DNA from: Saprospiraceae bacterium
Lineage (GTDB): Bacteria; Bacteroidota; Bacteroidia; Chitinophagales; Saprospiraceae
Reading direction: 5' to 3'
Assembly (NCBI GenBank): GCA_016787285.1
Contig: JAEUUV010000117.1
Coordinates: 1 to 59,872, forward strand
Length of the DNA stretch: 59,872 nucleotides
Part shown: one piece after another, positions 17,776-26,077 of the stretch
Layout: the number at the start of each line of letters is the position of its first letter
Position numbering within the stretch: position 1 is the stretch's first letter
Notes under the pieces: model-generated
What the model was told of the DNA's origin: nothing
Database searches by the model: none
Seen by the model: the letters and a program-made list of their open reading frames with translations, nothing else
Made by a program: the position numbers and the translations under genes

Positions 17776-17799
17776 TGAGCGCTAAAAATATCTCCAGTT

Positions 17800-19515
17800 A
17801 TGAGTGAACGTATCGTAGTGGACCCCGTCACCCGTATTGAAGGCCACCTGCGTGTGGAGGCCGATATTCAGAACGGGAAAATCGTGGATGCTTTTTCATC
17901 CGGCACCATGGTTCGGGGCATCGAAAAAATACTGCGCGGGCGCGACCCGCGCGACGCATGGGCATTTGTCGGGCGGGTTTGCGGGGTATGCACCTCGGTG
18001 CACTCGCTGGCGTCGGTGCGATCGGTGGAGGACGCACTGGATATTACCATTCCGCCCAATGCCGAACTGGTGCGCAACATCATGTTTGCCGCCCAGTACA
18101 TGCACGACCACGTGGTGCATTTTTACCACCTCCATGCCCTCGACTGGGTGGATGTGGTGAGCGCCCTGAAAGCCGACCCGAAAGAAGCCTCGACCATCGC
18201 CCAGAGCATTTCCAACTACCCGAAAAGTTCGCCCGGTTATTTTTCCGACTTGCAAAAACGCCTTGGACGATTCGTGGAAAGCGGCCAACTGGGCATTTTC
18301 GCCAACGGCTACTGGGGCCACAGCGCCTACAAACTGCCGCCTGCCGTAAACCTGATCGCCGTGGCGCACTACCTGGAAGCCCTGGAGTGGCAAAAGGAAA
18401 TCGTGAAAATTCACGCCATCTTCGGGGGCAAAAACCCGCACCCGAATTATCTGGTCGGCGGCATGGCTTGCAGTATCGGGCTTGACGATGTAAGCGCCAT
18501 CAATGCCGAACGCCTGGCATACGTGGGCCAGTTGCTGCACGACGCCAAAGAATTTGTGAATCAGGTGTACATCCCCGACCTGTTGGCCATCGCACCGTAC
18601 TACCTCGACTGGGGCGCCATCGGTGGCGGCCTCGGCAATTACTTAGCGTACGGCGACTTGCCCACCAACGGCTACCGCGACACGAGTTCGTACAAATTCC
18701 CGGCAGGCGCCATTCTGAACAAAGACCTGAGCAAGGTGCACGAAGTGAACATGCGCGACGACGCCGAGATTCAGGAGTTTATTGACAACTCCTGGTACGA
18801 ATACCCGGGCGACGCCAAAGGTTTGCACCCCTGGAAAGGCGAAACGGACATCAAGTACACCGGCCCGAAACCGCCGTTCGAGCACCTGGACACCACCAAG
18901 GCATACAGTTACCTGAAAACGCCGCGCTGGAAAGGCCATGCGATGGAGGTCGGCCCACTCGCCCGTGTATTAGTCGGCTATGCCTCCGGACGCGAAGAGT
19001 ACAAGGCCATTGTGGATAGTACCCTGCAAAAACTCGGTGTACCGGCTGCCGCCCTGTTCTCCACCCTGGGACGTACGGCTGCACGCGGACTGGAGTCGGC
19101 GCTCATGGCCGATTGGGGTATTGAGTTCTACGACAACCTGATCAACAACATCCGCAACGGCGACACCCGCATGGCCGTCATGGAAAAATTCAGCCCGGAC
19201 AAGTGGCCCCAACGCGCACAAGGCGTCGGCCACACCGAAGCGCCGCGCGGTGCCCTCGGCCACTGGATCGTGATCGAGGATAAAAAAATCGCCAACTACC
19301 AGTTGGTGGTTCCCACGACCTGGAATGCCTCCCCGCGCGACGGCGAGGGCAAACAGTCGGCCTACGAATCGTCGCTTATGGACACACCGGTTGCCGACGT
19401 GCATCAGCCGGTCGAAATCCTGCGGACGATCCACTCGTTCGACCCCTGCCTGGCCTGCGCCGTACACCTGTATGACGAAGACGGCAAACACGTGAGCCGG
19501 GTTAAAGTATTGTGA
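17800..19515 (+). CDS. hyaB: Uptake [NiFe]-hydrogenase large subunit, 571 aa
   Basis: The catalytic subunit that splits H2 at the Ni-Fe centre. The four active-site cysteines are present: C61 and C64 in RVCGVCTSVHS, and C550 and C553 in DPCLACAVH. After H556 a 15-residue tail remains (starting LYDEDGK), which the protease encoded downstream must remove after nickel insertion. Other family landmarks are RIEGHLRVE, DHVVHFYHLHALDWVDV and FGGKNPHPNYLVGG, close to E. coli HyaB. It is carried across the membrane on the Tat signal of the small subunit. Confidence 0.97.
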   Translation: MSERIVVDPVTRIEGHLRVEADIQNGKIVDAFSSGTMVRGIEKILRGRDPRDAWAFVGRVCGVCTSVHSLASVRSVEDALDITIPPNAELVRNIMFAAQYMHDHVVHFYHLHALDWVDVVSALKADPKEASTIAQSISNYPKSSPGYFSDLQKRLGRFVESGQLGIFANGYWGHSAYKLPPAVNLIAVAHYLEALEWQKEIVKIHAIFGGKNPHPNYLVGGMACSIGLDDVSAINAERLAYVGQLLHDAKEFVNQVYIPDLLAIAPYYLDWGAIGGGLGNYLAYGDLPTNGYRDTSSYKFPAGAILNKDLSKVHEVNMRDDAEIQEFIDNSWYEYPGDAKGLHPWKGETDIKYTGPKPPFEHLDTTKAYSYLKTPRWKGHAMEVGPLARVLVGYASGREEYKAIVDSTLQKLGVPAAALFSTLGRTAARGLESALMADWGIEFYDNLINNIRNGDTRMAVMEKFSPDKWPQRAQGVGHTEAPRGALGHWIVIEDKKIANYQLVVPTTWNASPRDGEGKQSAYESSLMDTPVADVHQPVEILRTIHSFDPCLACAVHLYDEDGKHVSRVKVL

Positions 19516-19528
19516 TCTTGTGAATCAT

Positions 19529-19566
19529 ACCGGTTTTGCGCGGCTGTCAATCTGCGCAAAACCGGT
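19529..19566 (+). promoter_or_regulatory. Perfect intercistronic hairpin between large subunit and cytochrome b genes
   Basis: ACCGGTTTTGCGC (19529-19541) pairs perfectly over 13 bp with GCGCAAAACCGGT (19554-19566), with a 12-base loop. It is not followed by a T-tract and lies 14 bases before the next ATG. Confidence 0.7.
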
Positions 19567-19580
19567 CAAAAATTTCATCT

Positions 19581-20300
19581 ATGAACTACCACAAACTACG
19601 CCGTGTATTCGTGTGGGAACTGCCCGTACGCGTATTCCACTGGATCAACGCATTGGCTATCACTACGCTTTGCATCACCGGCTATATGATCGGCAAACCG
19701 CCCGCCATTATGTTTGGCGGCGAAGCCTGGGAGCGCTACCTGTTTGGCTGGATTCGGTATATCCACTTCGTAGCGGCCTATATTTTCGTGGCCAACTTTG
19801 TTTTCCGCATCTATTGGGGATTTGTTGGAAACAAGTACGCCAACTGGAAAAACTTCATCCCGACCACCCGGAAATATTTTCAGGAAATGTGGGAGGTGCT
19901 CAAAATTGACATTTTCCAAACCAAGCCGGGGGAACATATGGCCGTGGGGCACAACGCGCTTGCCGGCTTTATCTATTTCCTGACGTTTATCGCCTTTGGT
20001 ATTCAGGTCATCACCGGCTTTGGCCTGTATGCCGCCATGAGCGAATCGTGGTTTGCCGGGCTGTTTACCTGGGTGGTTCCGCTGTTCGGGGCCGACTCCG
20101 GTGTGCGCAACCTGCACCATATCCTGATGTGGTTTTTTATCCTTTTCACCATCGTGCATATTTACTTAGTGTTTTACCACGACTACCTGAAAGGACGCGG
20201 CGAAATATCCTCCATGGGCGGCGGCTGGAAGTTTATTGAAGAAGAGGCCTTTCAGGCAGAAAAAGCCAAGGAAGCCGCCGAATCGAAAAAAGCCGCATAA
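19581..20300 (+). CDS. hyaC: Ni/Fe-hydrogenase cytochrome b subunit, 239 aa
   Basis: Membrane diheme cytochrome b that takes electrons from the small subunit to the quinone pool. The start ATG 19581 gives MNYHKLRRVFVWELPVRVFHW, the usual opening with a heme-ligand His in the first helix. Four hydrophobic segments carry further histidines (RYIHFVAAYIF, HNALAGFIYF, LHHILMWFFILFTIVHIYLVF). A charged Ala/Glu/Lys-rich tail (EEEAFQAEKAKEAAESKKAA) ends the protein. The presence of this subunit supports respiratory H2 uptake rather than H2 production. Confidence 0.94.
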   Translation: MNYHKLRRVFVWELPVRVFHWINALAITTLCITGYMIGKPPAIMFGGEAWERYLFGWIRYIHFVAAYIFVANFVFRIYWGFVGNKYANWKNFIPTTRKYFQEMWEVLKIDIFQTKPGEHMAVGHNALAGFIYFLTFIAFGIQVITGFGLYAAMSESWFAGLFTWVVPLFGADSGVRNLHHILMWFFILFTIVHIYLVFYHDYLKGRGEISSMGGGWKFIEEEAFQAEKAKEAAESKKAA

Positions 20301-20306
20301 CCTGCC

Positions 20307-20813
20307 ATGGAAACACCTGAAAACAACACGCTGGTACTCGGTATCGGCAACTACCTGATGGGCGACGAAGGGGTCGGTGTGTATGTGGCGCAACAACTTG
20401 CCCAAACGCCGACGCCTTCGGGCCTTGATGTGCTGGACGGCGGCACGGGCGGTTTCCACCTGATGGGCGTTCTGGAAGATTATCCCTTCGTGGTCATGGT
20501 AGATGCCACACTGGACGGCCTTCCGGCAGGCACTATCCGTCGGATTGAGCCGCGTTTTTCCGCCGATTTTCCCCGTGCCATGAGCACGCACGACGTCGGG
20601 CTTCGGGATGTGGTGGAAGCCCTGTGCATCCGCGAACGTTTGCCCAAAATTCTCCTGTACGTGGTCTCCATCGAGGAGGCAAAACCCATGCATATCGGTC
20701 TTTCGCCTGCCGTGCAGGCGGCTGCGGATGCAGTTTTGGAAGAAATCCGAAACCTGCCGAGTTTGTTTTTTACCGCGGAGACGCAGAGCCGCGGAGGTTT
20801 TTCGCAGAGTTGA
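20307..20813 (+). CDS. hyaD: Hydrogenase maturation protease (HyaD type), 168 aa
   Basis: An endopeptidase that removes the C-terminal tail of the large subunit once nickel is bound. Motifs: VLGIGNYLMGDEGVGV with the nickel-sensing Glu/Asp (about residue 20), DGGTGGFHL, VDATLDG with a second Asp, and STHDVGL with the His ligand. The normal protein would end near EIRNLPS. The final 15 or so residues (FFTAETQSRGGF...) are encoded by a palindromic intergenic repeat and are probably a non-native extension. Last gene of the operon, 6 bp after the cytochrome gene. Confidence 0.93.
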   Translation: METPENNTLVLGIGNYLMGDEGVGVYVAQQLAQTPTPSGLDVLDGGTGGFHLMGVLEDYPFVVMVDATLDGLPAGTIRRIEPRFSADFPRAMSTHDVGLRDVVEALCIRERLPKILLYVVSIEEAKPMHIGLSPAVQAAADAVLEEIRNLPSLFFTAETQSRGGFSQS

Positions 20814-20921
20814 TTTCGCTCTGTTTGGTGTTTTCACCAAGCAGCCTCGCGTTGAGCCGCTTGGTGAAAACACCAAGCAGGGCGAAATCACTCCGCGCCT
20901 CCGCGTCTCTGCGGTGAAAAA
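20767..20921. repeat. Palindromic intergenic element of the ACGCAGAG type
   Basis: Outer arms TTTTACCGCGGAGACGCAG and its complement near CTGCGGTGAAAA enclose an inner pair of about 32 bp (TGATTTCGC..., GGTGTTTTCACCAAGC and complement), giving almost complete dyad symmetry over 155 bp. It lies between converging hyaD and ppsA, supplies the last codons of hyaD and ends 2 bp before the ppsA stop. No coding capacity of its own. Confidence 0.9.
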
Positions 20922-20923
20922 CG

Positions 20924-23305
20924 CTACACCACCTCCGCCGCATTCATATTTTCGATGCCCTTGAGCAGCGCGTCGGTGTTGAACGAGATGCTGTGAATAC
21001 CCTCGCGCACCAGAAACTGCGCGAACTCCGGCATATCGCTGGGCGCCTGCCCGCACAGGCCGATCTTGATGCCTTTTTCCCGGGCAACCCGTATGGCCGT
21101 GGCGATCAGCCGCATCACCGCCGGATTTTTTTCGTTGAACAAGCCGCTCACGAGCGACGAGTCGCGGTCGAGACCGAGGGTGAGTTGCGTGAGGTCGTTG
21201 GAACCGATGGAGAAGCCGTCGAATATCTCGGCGAATTGCTCGGCCAGGAGCACGTTGCTCGGGATTTCGACCATGACGTAGATTTCGAGGCCGTTTTTGC
21301 CGCGCTCCAGCCCGAACTCACGCATGGTGGCTACCACCTGTTCGCCCTCCTCCACGGTGCGGCAAAACGGAATCATCAGTTTCACGTTGGTGAAGCCCAT
21401 TTCCTCGCGCACGCGCTTCATGGCCTTGCATTCGAGCGCAAAACCATCTTTGTACAGCGGCGAATAGTAGCGGGAAGCGCCCCGAAAACCGATCATCGGG
21501 TTTTCTTCCGCCGGCTCGAACTGCCTGCCACCGATGAGATTGGCGTACTCGTTGCTTTTGAAATCGCTCATGCGCACGATCACGTCGTGCGGGTGAAAGG
21601 CCGCCGCGATGGTGGCCACACCCTGCGCGAGTTTGTCCACGAAGTAGTCCTTTTTGTCGCGATAGTGCCGGGTCAGGCGGCTGATTTCGGTGCGCACCGC
21701 CGGCTCGGTGATCTGCTCAAAACGCGAGAGCGCCAGCGGGTGTACCGCGATGTGGTGGGTAATCAAAAACTCCATGCGCAGCAGGCCGACACCGCGGTTG
21801 GGCAAAAACGACTGTTTGAACGCCAGTGACGGGTCGCCGAGGATGAGCATGGGCGCCGTGCGCGGCATGGGCAGGTGGGAAATGTCCTTTTCCTGTTCCG
21901 TCCATTCGGCTTTTCCGGCGTACACAAAACCCGTTTTACCTTCGGCGCAACTGACGGTGATGAGGTCGCCGTCGTGAATTTTGTCCGTCGCATCGCCGCA
22001 ACCAACAATGGCCACCGTGCCCAATTCGCGGGCCACAATGGCGGCGTGGCTGGTGCGTCCGCCCTTGTTGGTGACGATGGCGGCGGCGCGTTTCAGGATC
22101 GGGTCCCAGTCGGGGTTGGTGATGTCGGTCACGAGCACCTCGCCGTTTTGCAGCAGGCGCCCTTCTTGCGGCGAGCGCAGGAGCCTGGCCCGGCCCAAAG
22201 CGATTTTGTCGCCGAGGGCAATGCCTTCTGCGAGTATTTGGCCTTTTGTTTTGAGTTGAAACGTGCGCAAGACGCGCTGTTTGGGTTTACCGGCATGCAC
22301 GGTTTCGGGGCGGGCCTGCACGATGTAGAGTTTGCCGGAAAGGCCGTCTTTGGCCCACTCGATGTCCATGGGTTTGCCGTAGTGGCGCTCAATGTCGGCG
22401 CACCAGCGACCCAGGGTGTGCACGTCGGAGTCGGTTAGTGAAAACGCGTCGCGTTTGGCGGCCGGGGTGGGGGTGTTCACGACCGTTTCGCTGGAGCGGG
22501 CGTGGTCGGCGTAGGTCATCGTCCACTCTTTTTCCCCGATTTTTTTTGAAATAACCGGGTTGAACGCGGAGTTCAGGTGCGGTTTGAACAGCACGAACTC
22601 GTCGGGAGTGGAACGTCCCTGTACGATGTTTTCGCCGAGGCCGTAGATGCTGTCGAGCACCACGACTTGATCGAAACCCGTGTCGGGGTCGAGCGTGAAC
22701 GCCACACCGGAGGCCGCGAGGTCGGAGCGCACCATCTTTTGAACGCCCACGGAGAGCAGCACGTTGCGGTTGCCAAATCCCTGGTCTTCGCGGTACTTGA
22801 TGGCGCGGTCGGTGAACAGGGAGGAAAAGCAGCGGTGTACGGCGCGGAGCAGTTCCTGTTCGCCACGGATGTTCAGGTAACTTTCCAGCCTGCCGGCAAA
22901 ACTGGCCGTGGGCAGGTCTTCCGCCGTGGCGCTGCTGCGCACGGCAAGGGAAATGTCGGCGCCTTCGCGGGCGCACAAGTCGCGGTACGCCTGCCCGATG
23001 GCGGCTTCGACGGCTTTGGGCAATGCAGCGTTCAGGATCAGCGTGCGGGCCTGGGCGCCGATGGATTCGAGGTTGGAAAAATCGGCCTTGTCCAACTGCG
23101 CGAGCAGATCGTCCAGCGGTGCGCGCAAGTTGTTTTCGTCCAGAAATGCCCCGTAGGCATCGGAGGTGACGGCAAAGCCGTCGGGCACGAGGATGCCTTT
23201 GGGCACAAGTTGGCAGAACATTTCCCCCAATGAGGCATTTTTTCCGCCCACGAGGGCGAGGTCGCGAATGGAGATTTCGGAGAAATTTTTGATGAGGGTC
23301 GGCAT
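20924..23305 (-). CDS. ppsA: Phosphoenolpyruvate synthase, 793 aa
   Basis: Converts pyruvate, ATP and water to PEP, AMP and phosphate for gluconeogenesis. The start ATG 23305 gives MPTLIKNFSEISIRD. The N-terminal ATP-binding domain has LVGGKNASLGEM, AVRSSATAEDLPTASFAG and IVQARPETV. The swivelling phosphohistidine domain has GGRTSHAAIVAREL with the catalytic His. The C-terminal barrel has RMSDFKSNEYANLIGG, MIPFCRTVEEG, FSIGSNDLTQL and the LCGQAPSD motif with the catalytic Cys. Full length. The 5' side has a near-consensus promoter (CACCTTTG on the minus strand, about 23333). Confidence 0.96.
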   Translation of the reverse strand: MPTLIKNFSEISIRDLALVGGKNASLGEMFCQLVPKGILVPDGFAVTSDAYGAFLDENNLRAPLDDLLAQLDKADFSNLESIGAQARTLILNAALPKAVEAAIGQAYRDLCAREGADISLAVRSSATAEDLPTASFAGRLESYLNIRGEQELLRAVHRCFSSLFTDRAIKYREDQGFGNRNVLLSVGVQKMVRSDLAASGVAFTLDPDTGFDQVVVLDSIYGLGENIVQGRSTPDEFVLFKPHLNSAFNPVISKKIGEKEWTMTYADHARSSETVVNTPTPAAKRDAFSLTDSDVHTLGRWCADIERHYGKPMDIEWAKDGLSGKLYIVQARPETVHAGKPKQRVLRTFQLKTKGQILAEGIALGDKIALGRARLLRSPQEGRLLQNGEVLVTDITNPDWDPILKRAAAIVTNKGGRTSHAAIVARELGTVAIVGCGDATDKIHDGDLITVSCAEGKTGFVYAGKAEWTEQEKDISHLPMPRTAPMLILGDPSLAFKQSFLPNRGVGLLRMEFLITHHIAVHPLALSRFEQITEPAVRTEISRLTRHYRDKKDYFVDKLAQGVATIAAAFHPHDVIVRMSDFKSNEYANLIGGRQFEPAEENPMIGFRGASRYYSPLYKDGFALECKAMKRVREEMGFTNVKLMIPFCRTVEEGEQVVATMREFGLERGKNGLEIYVMVEIPSNVLLAEQFAEIFDGFSIGSNDLTQLTLGLDRDSSLVSGLFNEKNPAVMRLIATAIRVAREKGIKIGLCGQAPSDMPEFAQFLVREGIHSISFNTDALLKGIENMNAAEVV

Positions 23306-23498
23306 GGCGAAACGGCATTTAATTATACGGCAAAGGTGCCGGCGCGGGCCGCTTTTGGGGGTGATGCGGGTCAGGAGGGCGGGTGAGGTTTGGGGGGAGG
23401 ATAATTTTGGGTACAAGTTTGGCCAAAAAGAATCATGATGCTACCTTTCGCACCACAAAATCAGTTACAAACTGCTTAAATTTTAAAAATTGGACATT

Positions 23499-23678
23499 AT
23501 GAAAAATCGAAACCTCTTCATTCTCCTGATCATCATATGCGTACTGGCACCCGGGATTCATTACTTCATTGGAGGCAAACAATTTGATAATTCGAGCATT
23601 CGCAATATTTTGGTCGGTGTTCAAATTGTTGGCGGCTTGCTCCTCTTGTTTCTTTACGGGAGAAAAGAAAGCAAATAG
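23499..23678 (+). CDS. Small two-helix membrane protein, 59 aa
   Basis: Starting at ATG 23499 it encodes two hydrophobic segments (LFILLIIICVLAPGIHYFI and ILVGVQIVGGLLLLFLYG) joined by a short polar loop and ending in a basic tail (RKESK), consistent with a hairpin in the inner membrane. The leader is A-rich. A TAATTTTG element lies at 23402-23409 and a TACCTTTC near-match at about 23442. I recognise no family. The gene stands alone between divergent ppsA and the export operon, so it is only moderately supported. Confidence 0.5.
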   Translation: MKNRNLFILLIIICVLAPGIHYFIGGKQFDNSSIRNILVGVQIVGGLLLLFLYGRKESK

Positions 23679-23860
23679 GTGCTTTTTGCCTTTTCAGGAA
23701 TTTCATTTGCCGGCAATATAACGCTGCCCCGACAATCTGCCGGCTTGATAAATGCCGTCCGCATCCCCACCTGACCACAGTTGCCCCTTCTCCTGATCGC
23801 GCTCATCGTTTCCGCACCGGTCAGGAATGGAGATTTGGGTGTAAAAAAACGGGAATTGCC
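23679..23860. other. Intergenic stretch before the export operon
   Basis: No gene or hairpin with a T-tract is visible. It presumably contains the promoter of the Lol-like operon, but there is no full TAnnTTTG match that I can place well. Confidence 0.35.
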
Positions 23861-24622
23861 ATGAAGATTGACCTCGTTTTGCTTTTGTTCCCGCTCTGCC
23901 TCATGCAGGGCGTTTACCTTGGTGCGCAAGCCACCGAAGATGCTGCTGCCATCGTCCGCAAGGCCGACGAGCGGGTGCGCGGTAAAACCTCCATCGCCGA
24001 CATGACCATCACCACCGTGCGGCCCAAGTGGACGCGCACCATGGAGATAAAGGCGTGGACGAGGGGCGCCGATCTGGCGCTTATTTTGGTGAAAGCCCCC
24101 GCCAAGGACAAGGGCACCGCTTTTTTGAAACGCAAAAAAGAAGTGTGGAACTGGCTGCCCACGCTGGAACGTACCATCAAACTGCCGCCGTCCATGATGT
24201 CGCAGTCGTGGATGGGCACGGATTTCACCAACGACGACCTCGTGAAGGAATCCTCGATCGTGGAGGATTACACCCACAAAATGATCGGCTCGGAAGTCGT
24301 GGACGGTCGCGACTGCTACAAGATCGAACTGACCCCGAAACCTGAAGCCGCTGTGGTGTGGGGGAAAATTCTGAACTGGATTGACAAAAAAGACTACCTC
24401 CAACTCCGCGTTGAATTCTACGACGAGTACGGGGAACTGACTCAGACGATGATCGGCTCCGACCTGAAAATACTCGGCGGCAAACTGTTGCCCGCCCGCA
24501 TCGAAATGACGCCTGCCGGAAAAAAGGGGCACAAAACCGAGATCGTGTACAAACTACTTGAGTTCGACAAGCCGCTGGCCGACGGTTTTTTCACCACCGA
24601 AAACATGACCAAAGTCAAATAA
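23861..24622 (+). CDS. LolA-like outer-membrane lipoprotein-sorting protein, 253 aa
   Basis: A signal peptide (to about LGAQA) precedes a soluble periplasmic domain of the LolA/LolB-like beta-barrel type. Landmarks are DMTITTVRPKWTRTMEIKAW, KRKKEVWNWLPTLERTIKLP, MGTDFTNDDLVKESS and the closing LLEFDKPLADGFFTTENM. Family members bind lipids or lipoproteins and work with FtsX-type ABC transporters. Such transporters follow directly (6 bp gap), so this is the periplasmic carrier of the export system. The gene is full length. Confidence 0.88.
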   Translation: MKIDLVLLLFPLCLMQGVYLGAQATEDAAAIVRKADERVRGKTSIADMTITTVRPKWTRTMEIKAWTRGADLALILVKAPAKDKGTAFLKRKKEVWNWLPTLERTIKLPPSMMSQSWMGTDFTNDDLVKESSIVEDYTHKMIGSEVVDGRDCYKIELTPKPEAAVVWGKILNWIDKKDYLQLRVEFYDEYGELTQTMIGSDLKILGGKLLPARIEMTPAGKKGHKTEIVYKLLEFDKPLADGFFTTENMTKVK

Positions 24623-24628
24623 CATCCC

Positions 24629-25843
24629 ATGCTAACCCTGCTCGCCTGGCGCAATTTGTGGCGCAACCGTAGCCGCTCGTTCATCACCATGGCCTCCGTA
24701 TGGTGCGCCGTGGTGCTGGCAGTAGCGCTGAGCAGTCTGCAAAAAGGCGTGTTCGACCACCTGATCGCCAATGTGGTCAGTTTTTACAGCGGATACGTGC
24801 AGGTGCACCATGCCGGTTACCAGTCGGAACAAACGCTCGAGAACAGTTTTCCCCTGACGGATTCCGTGCGGCAAGCGGTGCTGTCGGCGCCCGGCGTTGT
24901 CCATGCAACGCCCCGGCTGGAAGCCTTTGCGCTGGTGTCCACAGGCGAAAAGACGCGCGGCTGCATGGTGGCCGGCATTGAGCCCGATGGCGAGGACCGG
25001 GTCACGCACCTGAAAAGCAAATTGGTCGCAGGGGCGTTTCTGCACGAGCGTTCGACGGGCGTATTGCTCGCCGAAGGACTTGCGAAACGCTTGCGGGTTG
25101 GGCCGGGCGACACGGTGGTGCTGCTCGGGCAGGGCTACTACGGCTCCACGGCTGCGGGCAAATACGCGGTGGAGGGCCTGCTGCGCTTTGGTTCGCCGGC
25201 GCTCAACGATCAGGTCGTGTTCCTGGCGCTGGCTACGGCGCAGCACTGGCTCGATGCACCCGATCTGGTCACCACACTGGTCGTGTCACCCCGAAAACCT
25301 GCCGAAACGGAATCCGTGGCTGCCGGGCTGCGCCGTACCCTTCCCGCCGACTTCGAGACGCTCTCCTGGCAGGAAATGATGCCCGATATTCGCGAGCACA
25401 TCCAAACCGACACCGCCAGCAGCGCCATCATCAAGGCAGTGCTGTACCTGCTGATCGCCTTCGGCATTTTCGCCACCCTGCTCATGATGCTGGCCGAGCG
25501 CCAACGCGAGTTTGGAATGCTCGTCGCGCTGGGTATGAAAAAAATACAACTTGCCCGGGTCGTATTGTTCGAGACCATTTTCATCACCATCACCGGATGC
25601 CTCGTCGGTATTGCCGTCAGTATCCCGCTGGTTTGGTGGCTGAAGGAGCACCCGATCCGTTTCAGCGGAGAAACAGCCGAGGTGTACGAGCGTTTCGGCT
25701 TCGAAGCCGTTTTCCCGGCTGCACTCAGCCCGTCCATTTTTGTCAATCAGGCAGTAGCCGTCTTCATCGTCGGCGTGTTGCTTTCGTTTTATCCGGTAAT
25801 CAAAGTCCTGTCCATCAACCCCGTCGAAGCCATGCGCTCCTGA
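24629..25843 (+). CDS. FtsX/LolE-type ABC transporter permease, 404 aa
   Basis: Begins MLTLLAWRNLWRNRSRSFIT, the usual cytoplasmic start of MacB/LolC-type permeases, followed by one transmembrane helix. A large periplasmic domain spans residues 45-260, and three C-terminal helices follow (AVLYLLIAFGIFATLLMML, IFITITGCLVGIAVSI, AVAVFIVGVLLSFYPV), ending in the typical VLSINPVEAMRS. It forms a heterodimer with the next permease (inference). Between the two permeases lies a 130-bp palindrome. Confidence 0.9.
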   Translation: MLTLLAWRNLWRNRSRSFITMASVWCAVVLAVALSSLQKGVFDHLIANVVSFYSGYVQVHHAGYQSEQTLENSFPLTDSVRQAVLSAPGVVHATPRLEAFALVSTGEKTRGCMVAGIEPDGEDRVTHLKSKLVAGAFLHERSTGVLLAEGLAKRLRVGPGDTVVLLGQGYYGSTAAGKYAVEGLLRFGSPALNDQVVFLALATAQHWLDAPDLVTTLVVSPRKPAETESVAAGLRRTLPADFETLSWQEMMPDIREHIQTDTASSAIIKAVLYLLIAFGIFATLLMMLAERQREFGMLVALGMKKIQLARVVLFETIFITITGCLVGIAVSIPLVWWLKEHPIRFSGETAEVYERFGFEAVFPAALSPSIFVNQAVAVFIVGVLLSFYPVIKVLSINPVEAMRS

Positions 25844-25901
25844 CAATACTTGTATTTCGTAAAAATAGTAGTTGAGTATGTGGAACAATTGATATGAGAG
25901 A

Positions 25902-26029
25902 AAATTCTGCGTGAGGTCTGCGCATTAGGTCTGTGCATCTTCTGTGGGAAATACTCTACGGTGCGTCGAACGCAACAAATTTCTCACAGACGATGCACAG
26001 ACCTAATGCGCAGACCTCACACAGAATTT
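25902..26029. repeat. 128-bp palindromic element between two permease genes
   Basis: Arms of about 51 bp (25902-25952 and 25979-26029) match after reversal with only a few mismatches. The core is TGAGGTCTGCGCATTAGGTC. A 26-base loop separates them. It is non-coding and intercistronic, splitting what is otherwise a tight operon. Confidence 0.9.
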
Positions 26030-26077
26030 GTCAATTTAAATGTGTTCGCCTGCTTACAAATCATAAACAGCAACCAC

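Noticed and set aside
20767-20921. Insertion sequence
   Set aside because: The palindrome is 155 bp, encodes nothing, and there is no transposase in the window; it is at most a non-autonomous repeat.
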